A stretch of DNA of 64,000 nt from Phycisphaerales bacterium (GTDB lineage: Bacteria; Planctomycetota; Phycisphaerae; Phycisphaerales; UBA1924). Below the pieces are notes generated by a model. It had not been told where the DNA came from. It saw nothing but the letters and a program-made list of their open reading frames with translations, and did not search any database. This document shows, piece after piece, positions 1 to 8,033 of the stretch (its first letter is position 1; the number at the start of each line of letters is the position of its first letter). Both the position numbers and the translations under genes were made by a program. Where the stretch lies: assembly GCA_020847535.1 (NCBI GenBank), contig JADLBU010000076.1, forward strand, positions 1-64,000, written 5' to 3'.

Positions 1-36
1 CCGCGGCTACAACTGCCGGGGCCAAGGAGTGTCGCG

Positions 37-123
37 ATGGGACGGAAGGTCTATTCCGACGAGTTCAAGAGGGCCGCGATCGAGCAGGTCATCGTGCAGC
101 GGCACACCGTCAGCTCGGTCGCC
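37..123 (+). mobile_element. Remnant of IS3-family transposase OrfA (N-terminus only)
   Basis: About 28 residues opening MGRKVYSDEFKRAAIEQV match the usual start of IS3-family OrfA, the small helix-turn-helix subunit of the transposase. An AAGGAG ribosome site lies 8 bases before the ATG. After about residue 28 the reading frame passes straight into sequence related to the C-terminus of the large lectin-like protein at 44724-47828, so the rest of OrfA and all of OrfB are missing. No terminal inverted repeat can be defined this close to the window edge. It is probably a scar of an old insertion or deletion and not a functional gene. Confidence 0.6.
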
Positions 124-407
124 CAGCCGTTCTACTTCCTTCGCGATACCCAGATCCTCCTGTCGATTACCAAGACGCACCTGGGGTTCCCGCCCGTGAC
201 CGCGTACAACTTCTATGCCTCGGTTGGCGGATCACAAGTGTCTCGCAGAGTTCGGGGACGGTTGGCAATATGACGCCGTCGTCGATACTTGCCGGCGATC
301 AGAACGGCGCCAATATCGAGTCGGCGCTCCACTTCTGCTGGTACTTCGTCGATGGGGCCATCCCGGCCACGCCGACCTCCTACCTGCAGAACCTGACGTT
401 CATCTGA
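121..407 (+). pseudogene. Frameshifted C-terminal fragment of a lectin-like protein
   Basis: Translation from 121 in the frame opened by the ATG at 37 gives QPFYFLRDTQIL and NFYASVGGS, closely matching QPFYFLRDTQIL and HFYASIGGS near the end of the 1034-residue protein encoded at 44724-47828. Near 234 the match shifts to another frame and continues through AGDQNGANIESALHFCW to YLQNLTFI and a TGA at 405-407; the intact relative ends YLQNLSFI. So this is the last roughly 95 residues of a paralogue, with a frameshift and no native 5' end. Nucleotide identity to the intact copy is only moderate by eye, so the two diverged long ago. Confidence 0.75.
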
Positions 408-449
408 CGGACACCGCTCGTGCCGACCGACCGCGTACCCGGCTACACT

Positions 450-470
450 CCCACCCCTTCCAAGGGTGGG
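450..470. other. GC-rich inverted repeat between the pseudogene and citrate synthase
   Basis: CCCACCC and GGGTGGG form a 7-bp stem around a 7-base loop, 72 bases before the citrate synthase start. There is no following T run, so it is not a convincing terminator. It may be a remnant terminator of the broken upstream gene or a leader structure. Confidence 0.3.
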
Positions 471-541
471 TGGCGCGGCCGGGGCCGCGTCCCTATTCCA
501 TTTCAGCCCCTCCGCCCCCGATCGCCAGGACGATCCACGCT

Positions 542-1672
542 ATGGCTCAATACTCCAAAGGCCTCGAAGGCGTCATCGCCGCCGAAACCAAGCTCTCCTT
601 CATCGATGGCGAGAAGGGCATCCTCGAATACATCGGAATCCCCATCGGGGAGCTCGCCAGCCACTCGACCTTCGAGGAGACCGTCTACCTCCTCTGGAAC
701 GGCCGGCTCCCGAAGAAAGACGAGCTCGCCGCCTTCAACGACCAGATCCGCTCGCGCTACGCCCTGAGCAAGGACATCGCCAAGCTCGTCCTGGAGATGC
801 CCAAGACCGGGGAGCCCATGCACGTCATCCGGACCCTGGTCTCCGCGCTGGGTGTCTTTGACTCCAAGCCCAACGCGATCGACCTCCCATCGGTCCGCGA
901 CAAGGCCCTCACCGTGCTCGCCCAGACCCCCACGATGCTCGCCTACTACCAGCATCACCGCAAGGGCACACCGATCGTCCCGCCCGACACCTCCCTCTCG
1001 CTCGCCGAGAACTTCCTCTACATGCTCAACGGCAAGAAGCCGACTCCCACGATGGCCAAGGCCCTGGATGTCTGCCTGGTCCTCCACACCGACCACGGCC
1101 TCAACAACTCGACCTTCTCCGCGCGCTCCGTCATCTCGACCGAGAGCGATCTGTACTCGGCCCTGACCGCGGCGATCGGCTCGCTCCGAGGCCCGCTGCA
1201 CGGCGGCGCCAACGAGGGCGTCATGAAGATGCTCAGCCAGATCCCGACGGTCGATGCCGCCGAGGCATTCATCCAGGACAAGCTCGCCAAGAAGGACAAG
1301 ATCCCCGGCTTCGGCCACCGCGTCTACAAGAGCTACGACCCCCGCGCCAAGTACCTCAAGGTGCTCGCCAAGCAGCTCGCCGAGGACACCGGCAACAAGG
1401 ATCTCTACGAGAAGAGCGCCCGCATCGAGGGTGTCATGGAGCGCGAGAAGGCCGCCAAGGGCATCTATCCCAACGTCGATTTCTACTCGGCGACCACGTA
1501 CCACTGCATCGGCCTGCCGCTGGATCTCTTCACCCCGATGTTCGTCGTCGGCCGCGTCGGCGGCTGGTCGGCCCACATCATCGAGCAGCTCGCCGACAAC
1601 CGCCTCTTCCGCCCCAGCGTGGATTACACCGGCCCGCACGATGTCCGGTACACGCCGATCTCGGAGCGGTAA
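542..1672 (+). CDS. gltA: Citrate synthase
   Basis: Citrate synthase condenses acetyl-CoA and oxaloacetate in the first step of the TCA cycle. The 376-residue product has the usual length of short Gram-positive-type citrate synthases. Conserved blocks are visible: the N-terminal GLEGVIAAETKLSFIDGEKG strand region, the substrate-site HGGANEGVMKML near residue 220, PGFGHRVYKSYDPRAKYL with catalytic His and Arg near residue 255, and VDFYSATTYHCIGLP with an Asp in the catalytic position. The ATG at 542 is chosen because the family's N-terminus begins there; upstream in-frame codons encode low-complexity sequence. A 2-methylcitrate synthase role cannot be excluded, but no prp genes are nearby. Confidence 0.93.
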   Translation: MAQYSKGLEGVIAAETKLSFIDGEKGILEYIGIPIGELASHSTFEETVYLLWNGRLPKKDELAAFNDQIRSRYALSKDIAKLVLEMPKTGEPMHVIRTLVSALGVFDSKPNAIDLPSVRDKALTVLAQTPTMLAYYQHHRKGTPIVPPDTSLSLAENFLYMLNGKKPTPTMAKALDVCLVLHTDHGLNNSTFSARSVISTESDLYSALTAAIGSLRGPLHGGANEGVMKMLSQIPTVDAAEAFIQDKLAKKDKIPGFGHRVYKSYDPRAKYLKVLAKQLAEDTGNKDLYEKSARIEGVMEREKAAKGIYPNVDFYSATTYHCIGLPLDLFTPMFVVGRVGGWSAHIIEQLADNRLFRPSVDYTGPHDVRYTPISER

Positions 1673-1688
1673 GAGTACGCGGCAGGGA

Positions 1689-1943
1689 TCACGGGCCGGC
1701 GCCGCTCAGCCCGATTGCCGCCGCGATCGCAGCGAACAGCCCGAACACGATCGCCACGATCACCCAGATCGAACCGATGATCCCCATCACCAGCCCGGCG
1801 ATCGCCAGGCCCTTGTTGGCCTGTTTGCCCATCCCCATCATCGACAGGATCAGCCCGACCGGCGAAAGCAGCCCGCAACTGATCAGCCCCATCAGCGAAC
1901 AGACAAACCCCGCCATCGCAACGCCGTTGGAGTCGTTCGCCAT
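1689..1943 (-). CDS. Small DUF4190-like membrane protein
   Basis: An 84-residue protein with two hydrophobic hairpins separated by a short polar turn (GKQANKGLAIAGLVMGIIG), the pattern of DUF4190 proteins: two membrane segments, with Gly-rich GLILSMMGMGKQ followed by KGLAIAGLVMGIIGSIW. These are inner-membrane proteins of unknown biochemical role. The start at 1943 has a GGAGG site 9 bases upstream. It lies downstream of the glycyl-tRNA synthetase gene on the same strand, behind a structured 113-base spacer, and converges on citrate synthase with 16 bases between the stops. Confidence 0.7.
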   Translation of the reverse strand: MANDSNGVAMAGFVCSLMGLISCGLLSPVGLILSMMGMGKQANKGLAIAGLVMGIIGSIWVIVAIVFGLFAAIAAAIGLSGAGP

Positions 1944-1966
1944 TGGCCGATCCCTCCAAGAGATGC

Positions 1967-2049
1967 AGTCCTGAGTCCGAAGTGTCCTGAGCCCTGTGTC
2001 GCGCATATGCACGGCTCAGCACCGAGCACCTGTCTTTCGACTCAGGACT
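1967..2049. other. Nested inverted repeats between GlyRS gene and small membrane protein gene
   Basis: An outer arm AGTCCTGAGTC at 1967-1977 pairs with GACTCAGGACT at 2039-2049. Nested inside, CTGAGCC at 1987-1993 pairs with GGCTCAG at 2013-2019. The outer pair could extend through CGAA/TTCG with a one-base bulge. No T run follows on either side, so this may be a processed or attenuating mRNA structure between glyS and the small membrane protein gene, not a simple terminator. Confidence 0.5.
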
Positions 2050-2056
2050 CCTTCTC

Positions 2057-3754
2057 TCACACCTGCAGCTTGTCCGCCAGGAATCCCGACACGTTGTCGA
2101 TCCCGATGCGCTCCTGCGAGCCGGTATCCCGGTCGCGCACCGTCACCGTCTGATCCTTCAGTGTGTCGCTATCGATCGTGAAGCAGTACGGGCAGCCCGC
2201 CTCATCCATGCGGGCGTAGCGCTTGCCGATCGTCTGCTTCTCATCCGTCTCGATCGCGCCCACACGCCAGAAGCGGTCGGTGAGCTCCTTGTGCAGCTTC
2301 TCGGCGATCTCGGGCATCCCATCCTTGGCGACCAGTGGGAAGACCGCGGCCTTGATGGGCGCCAGCCGCGGGTGGAACTTCATGAACTCCGGGCTGGGGC
2401 GCGATTCATCCTTTGTGTACGCCTCGCACAGGATCGCCAGCACGCCGCGATCCAGCCCCGCCGCCGGCTCGATGCAGTGGGGGAGATACCGCTCCCCGCG
2501 CCGCTGGCCGTTGGGGAGCAGCTCCCCGCGCTCGGTGTCGTTGTATTCCATCTTGGCGCCCGATTCCTTCTGGTGCTGCGTGAGGTCATAGTTTCCGCGA
2601 TGGGCGATCCCCTCGAGCTCCCCGAAGCCGGGCGCGGTGAAGGGGAAGCGGTACTCGACATCGCTGGTGCCCTGCGAATAGAAGGAGAGCTCGTCTTTCT
2701 CGTGCTCCCGCAGGATGAGATTTTCGCCGGCGAGCCCGATGGACTTCCACCATTCCATGCGGAAGTCTCGCCAGAACTTGTACCACTCGAGGGATTCATC
2801 GGGCGGGCAGAAGAATTCGAGTTCCGCCTGCTCGAACTCGCGGGAGCGGAAGGTGAAGTTGCGGGGCGTGATTTCGTTTCGGAAGCTCTTGCCGGTATTG
2901 CCGATTCCGAAAGGGATCTTGATTCTGTTGGTATCGACGACGTTCTTGAATTGAACAAAGATGCCTTGCGCGGTTTCGGGGCGGAGATAGACCTTGTTGT
3001 CCTCGGTCTGCGTGAGGCCAGCCCATGTTTCAAACATGAGCTTGAATGGCGCCGGTTCGCCAAGCACAGCACCGCAGCGCGTACATGGATCCTGCAAACC
3101 GGTTGCGTTGAGCTGCTCCGTCGCGAGGTGGCGAAGGATCTCAATGACGTCCGGCGGCGCGGTCGGCTGGCCATTGACGCGTGTCACAAGCCACGAGAGA
3201 GTGACCTCGGGATTGCGGACCAAGGCCAGGTTTGGCGCGAGCTTCTTTCCCTTCGTTCGCGCCCATTTCAGAAGGCGGTCCGCATTCATTTGGGGTGTCT
3301 GTGTGCCCTCGGGCGATGGCTCAAATTCCTGGATCAGCGAAGCGAACCATTCGGAGCTTTGCACGATCGTGTCCCAGAGTTGGTCTGCTCGGACAAAGTG
3401 ACCGCATTTCGGGCACTTGCGCATGAGATCGGCAAAGCCGGCGAGGTGGCCGCTTGCCTGCCACACCCTGGGATGTTGGACAATGCATGTTTCCAGCGGC
3501 ACGCACCGCACCTCGCGTCCGCCGGGGCCCTGCTTCCCCCAGCACGGCCGCATGATCATGTCCTGCCACCACGCATCACGCAGGTTCTTCTTGAGCTGCG
3601 CTCCCAGCGGACCGTAATCCCAGAACCCGTTGATCCCCCCGTAGATCTCGCTCGCCTGATAAATGAACCCCCGGCGCTTGCACAGCGCCATGATGGCATC
3701 CATCGACTTGACCGGCGAGGCGGGAGCGTTCGAAGCGGGCGCGTGATCTGACAC
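2057..3754 (-). CDS. glyQS: Glycyl-tRNA synthetase, dimeric (alpha-2) type
   Basis: Charges tRNA-Gly with glycine. This is a class II synthetase of the single-chain eukaryote/Gram-positive type. Class II motif 2 is seen as KSFRNEITPRNFTFRSREF with EQAELEFF after it, and motif 3 as GLDRGVLAIL. The N-terminal YGGINGFWDYGPLG is diagnostic of the family. At 565 residues it is longer than typical bacterial alpha-2 enzymes (about 460) because of an insertion around residues 75-220 carrying two Cys pairs, CPKCG and CTRCG, a probable zinc site. A GTG start at 3754 is chosen because GGAGG lies 6 bases upstream and no good site precedes the upstream ATG. Confidence 0.94.
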   Translation of the reverse strand: MSDHAPASNAPASPVKSMDAIMALCKRRGFIYQASEIYGGINGFWDYGPLGAQLKKNLRDAWWQDMIMRPCWGKQGPGGREVRCVPLETCIVQHPRVWQASGHLAGFADLMRKCPKCGHFVRADQLWDTIVQSSEWFASLIQEFEPSPEGTQTPQMNADRLLKWARTKGKKLAPNLALVRNPEVTLSWLVTRVNGQPTAPPDVIEILRHLATEQLNATGLQDPCTRCGAVLGEPAPFKLMFETWAGLTQTEDNKVYLRPETAQGIFVQFKNVVDTNRIKIPFGIGNTGKSFRNEITPRNFTFRSREFEQAELEFFCPPDESLEWYKFWRDFRMEWWKSIGLAGENLILREHEKDELSFYSQGTSDVEYRFPFTAPGFGELEGIAHRGNYDLTQHQKESGAKMEYNDTERGELLPNGQRRGERYLPHCIEPAAGLDRGVLAILCEAYTKDESRPSPEFMKFHPRLAPIKAAVFPLVAKDGMPEIAEKLHKELTDRFWRVGAIETDEKQTIGKRYARMDEAGCPYCFTIDSDTLKDQTVTVRDRDTGSQERIGIDNVSGFLADKLQV

Positions 3755-3827
3755 TGGCAACCTCCGTGGCAAAAGGCACCAAGTGTAGACCGTGGCCGTC
3801 ACCGTTCGTGATGTGGGAGCTGATGGC

Positions 3828-4085
3828 TCAGGTCTCGACGATGATCAACTTCCGATCCGCCGAGCGGAAGACTCGACAGACAGCTCCATCGGCGGCCATG
3901 CGGCGGCAGTAGTTCCCGATGTCGGCATCGCTGCCGTCATTGTTCGGGAAGGGCTCGGAGGTGACAGCTGCGGCAACCGTCATCCTCATCGGCGTAGGCT
4001 GCAAGCCAAGTGCTCGTGCAGCGCCACGGTCGGTATTTGGCTTGCTTCTCTTGCCCGTCGATTTCTTTGATATCCTCTTTGCCAC
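3828..4085 (-). CDS. Hypothetical small basic protein
   Basis: An 85-residue protein with a Lys/Arg-rich N-terminus (KRISKKSTGKRSK) and a C-terminal segment ending VFRSADRKLIIVET that looks like a beta-hairpin. I do not recognise a family. It begins at a GTG 11 bases after the stop of the lipoprotein gene at 4097-5908, with AAGGGGG in between as ribosome site, so the two are probably co-transcribed. The region is also open on the other strand, but the spacing and ribosome site favour this frame. Confidence 0.45.
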   Translation of the reverse strand: MAKRISKKSTGKRSKPNTDRGAARALGLQPTPMRMTVAAAVTSEPFPNNDGSDADIGNYCRRMAADGAVCRVFRSADRKLIIVET

Positions 4086-4096
4086 GATCAGCCCCC

Positions 4097-5908
4097 TTAC
4101 CCACCCTTGCCCTGGTTGTGCTTCTGGAACTCATCATCGAACACGCTTGACCACCGGATGTCGTTGTACGGCTCCGGAGACTCGGCGGTCTCGCTGGTGA
4201 ACTTCACCGACTTCGAGCGGAACTGCTCGATGTTGGAGCCCGTGGCGTTCGCCAGCTCCTGGATGTTCTTGGTCTGGTTCCAAGCCTGAATTGCACCCTT
4301 GGCCTTGGCTCGGACCTCCTTGAAATGCTTGGGATCTACCCGGCGACAAACCGCTGCGATGATCTCGTTGACCAGAACGAGTTGCGATGCGTAGAACTCA
4401 TCCGTCGTGTTTGGACGATTGACAGTCATGCCGCGCAGGGCGTAGATCTGTTGATCGAGCCGGCTTTCGGCTGCGCCCCTTGTCGTCGGGTCGGGCGACA
4501 TTTCCTCAAGCCGCTGGAACGTCGGGATCGGCGGCCCGATGTCCCCGTTGTCGTATACCGGGAAATCCAGCCCAAGGTACCCCACGACCAGAAGCGTGTC
4601 GAAGGCCTCGGCCATCGTCACCGTCGACGAAGACAGACTGGTGAACTTGAACGCGCCGCCGGCCTGAGCCCAGTCGATGGTCGGGATCTTGGGTTTATTG
4701 CCTCCCGCTTCAGGTGCGAGCCCCGCGAGCGCTGACGCCCCTCCATTCTCGCCAGCCGAGGATGTTTCATCCGCGTGCCCGTCGCCGCCACCGCCGCTGC
4801 TTCCACCGCCGCCACTTCCGCCCCCCTCACCGCCTCCGGCCCCTCCCTCGTCCGTGCCATCCTTGCCGCCGCGATCAGATTCACCATTGAGGTGGCGCAG
4901 GGTTGCCTCGGCCTTGGTGTTGAGGCTGCCATCATCGTTGATCAGGCTGAACTGCGGCGCCTTGCCCGCGCTGGCGCTGGTCGCCAGCGCCTCGTTCCGC
5001 GTGATTGACACATTCATCGCCCCGGTCATGTACACGCGAGTGACGACGCGCAGGAAGATCGGGTACCGAGAGTCCTTGGCGGTCTTGGCGAGCATGTCGT
5101 GGACGGGCAGTTTCTCCGACCACGCCTTGAGTTTCTTGGCGATGTCATCGGGATCCCCGCTGTATGTTCGCGCATCGGCGATTGCGACGCTCGCGGTCGC
5201 CCGGTCGGCGCGGAGAAGGCCCATCGCCACCGGGATGCCCTTGATCGGCAACGCGATCGACATCCCGCCGGATGCCGAAACCTCGAACGAATAGCTCGGG
5301 AACGCGGCCCTCGGCGCCATCGCCTCGCTCAGGAGCGTCGCTCCCGATGGCCCGGAATCACGAGTCTCCTCTTCGCTTTCTTCACCGCCATCTTCCGAGT
5401 CATCCGCATCGTCTTCGGGCTGCTCCCCTCCCATGTCAACCCTCTCATCGCTTTCCTCTTCATCCACTTGGTCTGCCTCATCCTCCTTTAAATCCCCGCC
5501 CGGGAACGCGCTACCCGTGCGTGACGGCCGTGCGTTGGGAATCCCCGCGCCGAACGGATCGACCCAATATCCGTCGAAGTAGATGTTCTCGTACCCACCC
5601 TTGCTCTTGCTCAACGCCAGCCGAGTGCGGAAGTCATCCAGCGCCAGGAACCCGCGTGTGCGATATCGCTCCGCTTCCTGCGAAATCGGTGTACGCACGA
5701 GGAACACATCCCCGGGCCGCAGATCCTCGGTCAGCGGATACACCGGAATCACCTGGCTGGCGCGGATCGTCTCGCACCACCCCTTGGCGACATCCTGGAG
5801 GGCATCAAGCCGTGTGCGGGTGCATCCCACCCCCACCCCCACCCCCACCCCGGCGAGAAGGAGACAAACCGACAGTGTGAACAAGTTGAGGCAGCGTTGA
5901 AGTCCCAC
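4097..5908 (-). CDS. Planctomycete-type lipoprotein of unknown function
   Basis: A 603-residue protein beginning at a GTG with GGAAAGGA 7 bases upstream. The N-terminus is a lipoprotein-type signal: a hydrophobic stretch ends in a Gly-Val repeat and then Cys near residue 27, followed by TRTRLDALQ. The repeat is encoded by CCCCCA microsatellite DNA. A conserved-looking block follows (VYPLTEDLRPGDVFLV, YFDGYWVDPFGAGIPN), then an acidic tract around residues 125-160, a Gly/Ser-rich linker near residues 345-390, and a helical C-terminal region. I recognise no enzyme motif. Downstream is a small basic protein, possibly a partner. Confidence 0.65.
   Translation of the reverse strand: MGLQRCLNLFTLSVCLLLAGVGVGVGVGCTRTRLDALQDVAKGWCETIRASQVIPVYPLTEDLRPGDVFLVRTPISQEAERYRTRGFLALDDFRTRLALSKSKGGYENIYFDGYWVDPFGAGIPNARPSRTGSAFPGGDLKEDEADQVDEEESDERVDMGGEQPEDDADDSEDGGEESEEETRDSGPSGATLLSEAMAPRAAFPSYSFEVSASGGMSIALPIKGIPVAMGLLRADRATASVAIADARTYSGDPDDIAKKLKAWSEKLPVHDMLAKTAKDSRYPIFLRVVTRVYMTGAMNVSITRNEALATSASAGKAPQFSLINDDGSLNTKAEATLRHLNGESDRGGKDGTDEGGAGGGEGGGSGGGGSSGGGGDGHADETSSAGENGGASALAGLAPEAGGNKPKIPTIDWAQAGGAFKFTSLSSSTVTMAEAFDTLLVVGYLGLDFPVYDNGDIGPPIPTFQRLEEMSPDPTTRGAAESRLDQQIYALRGMTVNRPNTTDEFYASQLVLVNEIIAAVCRRVDPKHFKEVRAKAKGAIQAWNQTKNIQELANATGSNIEQFRSKSVKFTSETAESPEPYNDIRWSSVFDDEFQKHNQGKGG
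5826..5851. repeat. CCCCCA microsatellite inside a lipoprotein signal peptide
   Basis: About four tandem copies of CCCCCA (GGGGGT on the coding strand) encode Val-Gly dipeptides just before the lipobox Cys of the gene at 4097-5908. The 6-base unit means copy-number change would lengthen or shorten the hydrophobic core without frameshift. Confidence 0.8.
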
Positions 5909-6084
5909 GAGATGGTCCTTTCCAGGAGCGGCCGATGCGATGAACTCCCGAATTGTCCAGTTGGGCTCTGGCCCTGTCAAGGCGATGCCGGTCGATGCCC
6001 TCAAGCCACGGAAGGTTCGCCATCCCGCGCAAGAACTGCCGCTGGTACAACTGCTGTCTGCATGAGGCGCTGGTGCCGCGGCCA

Positions 6085-7548
6085 TCATCCCGGCAGATCC
6101 CGGTCGATGATCCCCTGCACGTTTCGAGCCGCCCGCGAGATCGCCTGCTCCGGCGTGATCGTGCTCGATGGGCTGAGGAACTCGTTCAGCATGCGGGCGA
6201 TCTCTTCTTCGAGTTCGGATTGGTATCGCCCGACCGGGACGAACGCCGGAGGTTTGCCCGTCTCAGGCAGCGGCGTGACTCCATACAGAAGCCACGCAGC
6301 CCGGTCGCCAAACCGTTCCGCGGGCATCGGGGCCACCTCGTACCCCATCGCCGGGTTCCGAGGATCCTTCAGAACCCCGCGCGTCGCGCGAAACCCCGGA
6401 GATCGCATCGCCGTCAGGTTTGCCGGCGGCGCCACCCGCAGCGTGTCCCAGTACTCCAGCGCCTGCGCGGGGGCGATCATCCACTTGATCATGTCCCACG
6501 CATCATCGGGATGGGCCGCGTGCGCACTGATGCCCCAGAGCACGCACCCCGACACGATCCCCGCCTTCCCTCCCAGCCGTCCGGGCCCGCGCGGCAACGG
6601 AACGACCGCGTACTCCAGATCCGGCGCGTTGCGGTCAAAGTCGGCGATCCGCCAGCAGCCATCCAGGAACATCGCCGACTTGCCGCGAGCGAACAGGACA
6701 TCCGGCCCGGTGCCCGAGAGATACCCCGAGAGCTGTGGAACCAGCGAGCCATCCTCGCGCGCCAACGCGCGCATGAACGTCAGCGCCTCGATGCCCGCCG
6801 GTGAATCGATCAGGCACGTGCGCCCATCCTCAGACCACAGCGTGCCACCGGCCTGCGCGAAGAACGTCAGGAACGGCCAGGACCAGACGGCAAAGTCGAT
6901 CCCGCGGATGTCCACGTTGCCCCGGGCATCCCGCACGGTGAGCGCCTTGGCCGCCTTGCGCAGGTCATCCCATGTCCATCGCTCGCTCGGTATCTCGATC
7001 GCGGCATCAGGGTGCGCTGCGTTGTAATCCCGCAATATCCGTTTGTTGTAGAAGAGGCCGTACTGTGCGTTGTCCTCCGGCAATGCGTAGATTCCCCGGC
7101 CCTCAGGTCCATCGACCTCGAGCAGAGCCCGCAAATGCGCGGGGATGTCGGCGAACTCGTCGGCCGACAGCCCGCGCGATGGGTCTCCGATGTACCCATC
7201 CAGCCGCTTGAGAACCCCGCGAGCGGCCATGCCGTGGTACTCGGTGATGCGCAGCCGCATGACATCGGCCCCGCGCCCCCGCGCGTGCCAGGCGTTGTAT
7301 TTCATGATGATGTCGTCGGCGTACCGCTGGTAGTTGACGTGGATGTCCGGTCGCAGCCGCTCAAAGCCCTCGGCGTAGCGGTCCTTGAAGAGCCGATCTT
7401 CGAAGGGCATGCCCCACACCGTGAACAGCAGCGTCTTCTTTCCCGACACGGCATCCGCCCCCGGCCATAGAACCACGCCGGCGGTCACCAGCGCCATCAC
7501 CAACACCCAGATCCCGGAGGTGCGCCTCACGATCGCTCTCCAGGCCAT
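6085..7548 (-). CDS. Extracellular solute-binding protein of a sugar ABC transporter (family 1)
   Basis: A 487-residue periplasmic binding protein. The N-terminus has an uncleaved-type or signal hydrophobic segment (IWVLVMALVTAGVVLWPG) followed by LLFTVWGMPFEDRLF, the first strand of the domain. Family-typical blocks include ERLRPDIHVNYQRY, ADVMRLRITEYHGMAARGVLKRLDGYI, IYALPEDNAQYGLFYNKRIL and the sugar-site GKSAMFLDGCWRIADF. It is the last gene of an operon with a permease (8030-8881) and a FloA-like fragment (7527-8033), overlapping the latter by 22 bases. The substrate cannot be named; family 1 proteins usually bind sugars or oligosaccharides. Confidence 0.88.
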   Translation of the reverse strand: MAWRAIVRRTSGIWVLVMALVTAGVVLWPGADAVSGKKTLLFTVWGMPFEDRLFKDRYAEGFERLRPDIHVNYQRYADDIIMKYNAWHARGRGADVMRLRITEYHGMAARGVLKRLDGYIGDPSRGLSADEFADIPAHLRALLEVDGPEGRGIYALPEDNAQYGLFYNKRILRDYNAAHPDAAIEIPSERWTWDDLRKAAKALTVRDARGNVDIRGIDFAVWSWPFLTFFAQAGGTLWSEDGRTCLIDSPAGIEALTFMRALAREDGSLVPQLSGYLSGTGPDVLFARGKSAMFLDGCWRIADFDRNAPDLEYAVVPLPRGPGRLGGKAGIVSGCVLWGISAHAAHPDDAWDMIKWMIAPAQALEYWDTLRVAPPANLTAMRSPGFRATRGVLKDPRNPAMGYEVAPMPAERFGDRAAWLLYGVTPLPETGKPPAFVPVGRYQSELEEEIARMLNEFLSPSSTITPEQAISRAARNVQGIIDRDLPG

Positions 7549-8033
7549 GGCGGCGGTTCCATTCGGCGGCTTGCGGGCGGCTCGGCGCCGTCAGCCCGCA
7601 TCCTCCGGAACCTCTCCAGATTGGGGCTCACGATCATCGCCGCCGACGAAATGCCGTGATCGGCTGCTCGAATCACATCAACACCCGCCAGATCGGCGCT
7701 GGCGCTCTCGAGCCAGTTGGCATCGAGGCGCTTGTGCTTGAGGATCCGCGCCGCTTCGAGGCAGGCGATCGCATCGGCTCCGGCAAGGATCAGCGGTTCG
7801 ATCTCGCGAAGCATGCACCGATGTCCCTCAGCGCTCGCCCGCTCGGCGGCCGCCACGACCTTGTGCGCCGACTTGCGAAGATGCATGCCGAAGACCTCGG
7901 ACAGCGTCACATCCAGGCCGGCACGGCGGGCTCGTCTCCAGACCGGCAACAGCAACACCAACCGCACCATCGAATAGATCGCCAGCGGGCCTTTGACGAC
8001 AGGGACGGCCCAGTGGAACCACGCCGGCGTCAT
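7527..8033 (-). CDS. Truncated flotillin-like FloA N-terminal region protein
   Basis: A 168-residue protein whose middle matches the front part of FloA-type flotillins: a membrane segment, then GMHLRKSAHKVVAAAERA (FloA GMRLRKVPPSRIVNPLIKA), LAGADAIACLEAARILKHKR (LAGGNVDRVVNALIAAQRA) and ASADLAGVDVIRA (AAIDLAGRDVLEA). The comparison is from memory of the family. The SPFH beta domain and C-terminal coiled coil are absent. Its ATG overlaps the permease stop (ATGA), and its end overlaps the binding-protein start by 22 bases, so it is translationally coupled inside the ABC operon. It may anchor or organise the transporter; that is inference. Confidence 0.65.
   Translation of the reverse strand: MTPAWFHWAVPVVKGPLAIYSMVRLVLLLPVWRRARRAGLDVTLSEVFGMHLRKSAHKVVAAAERASAEGHRCMLREIEPLILAGADAIACLEAARILKHKRLDANWLESASADLAGVDVIRAADHGISSAAMIVSPNLERFRRMRADGAEPPASRRMEPPPWPGERS

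Noticed and set aside
503..1639. Long open frame antisense to citrate synthase
   Set aside because: Mirror of GC-rich codon structure; residues are Val/Gly/Asp/Leu-biased with no family motif, whereas the plus strand carries all citrate synthase motifs.
2291..3751. 486-codon plus-strand frame opposite glycyl-tRNA synthetase
   Set aside because: Shadow of the synthetase gene; no ribosome site or motif, and synthetase motifs are intact on the minus strand.
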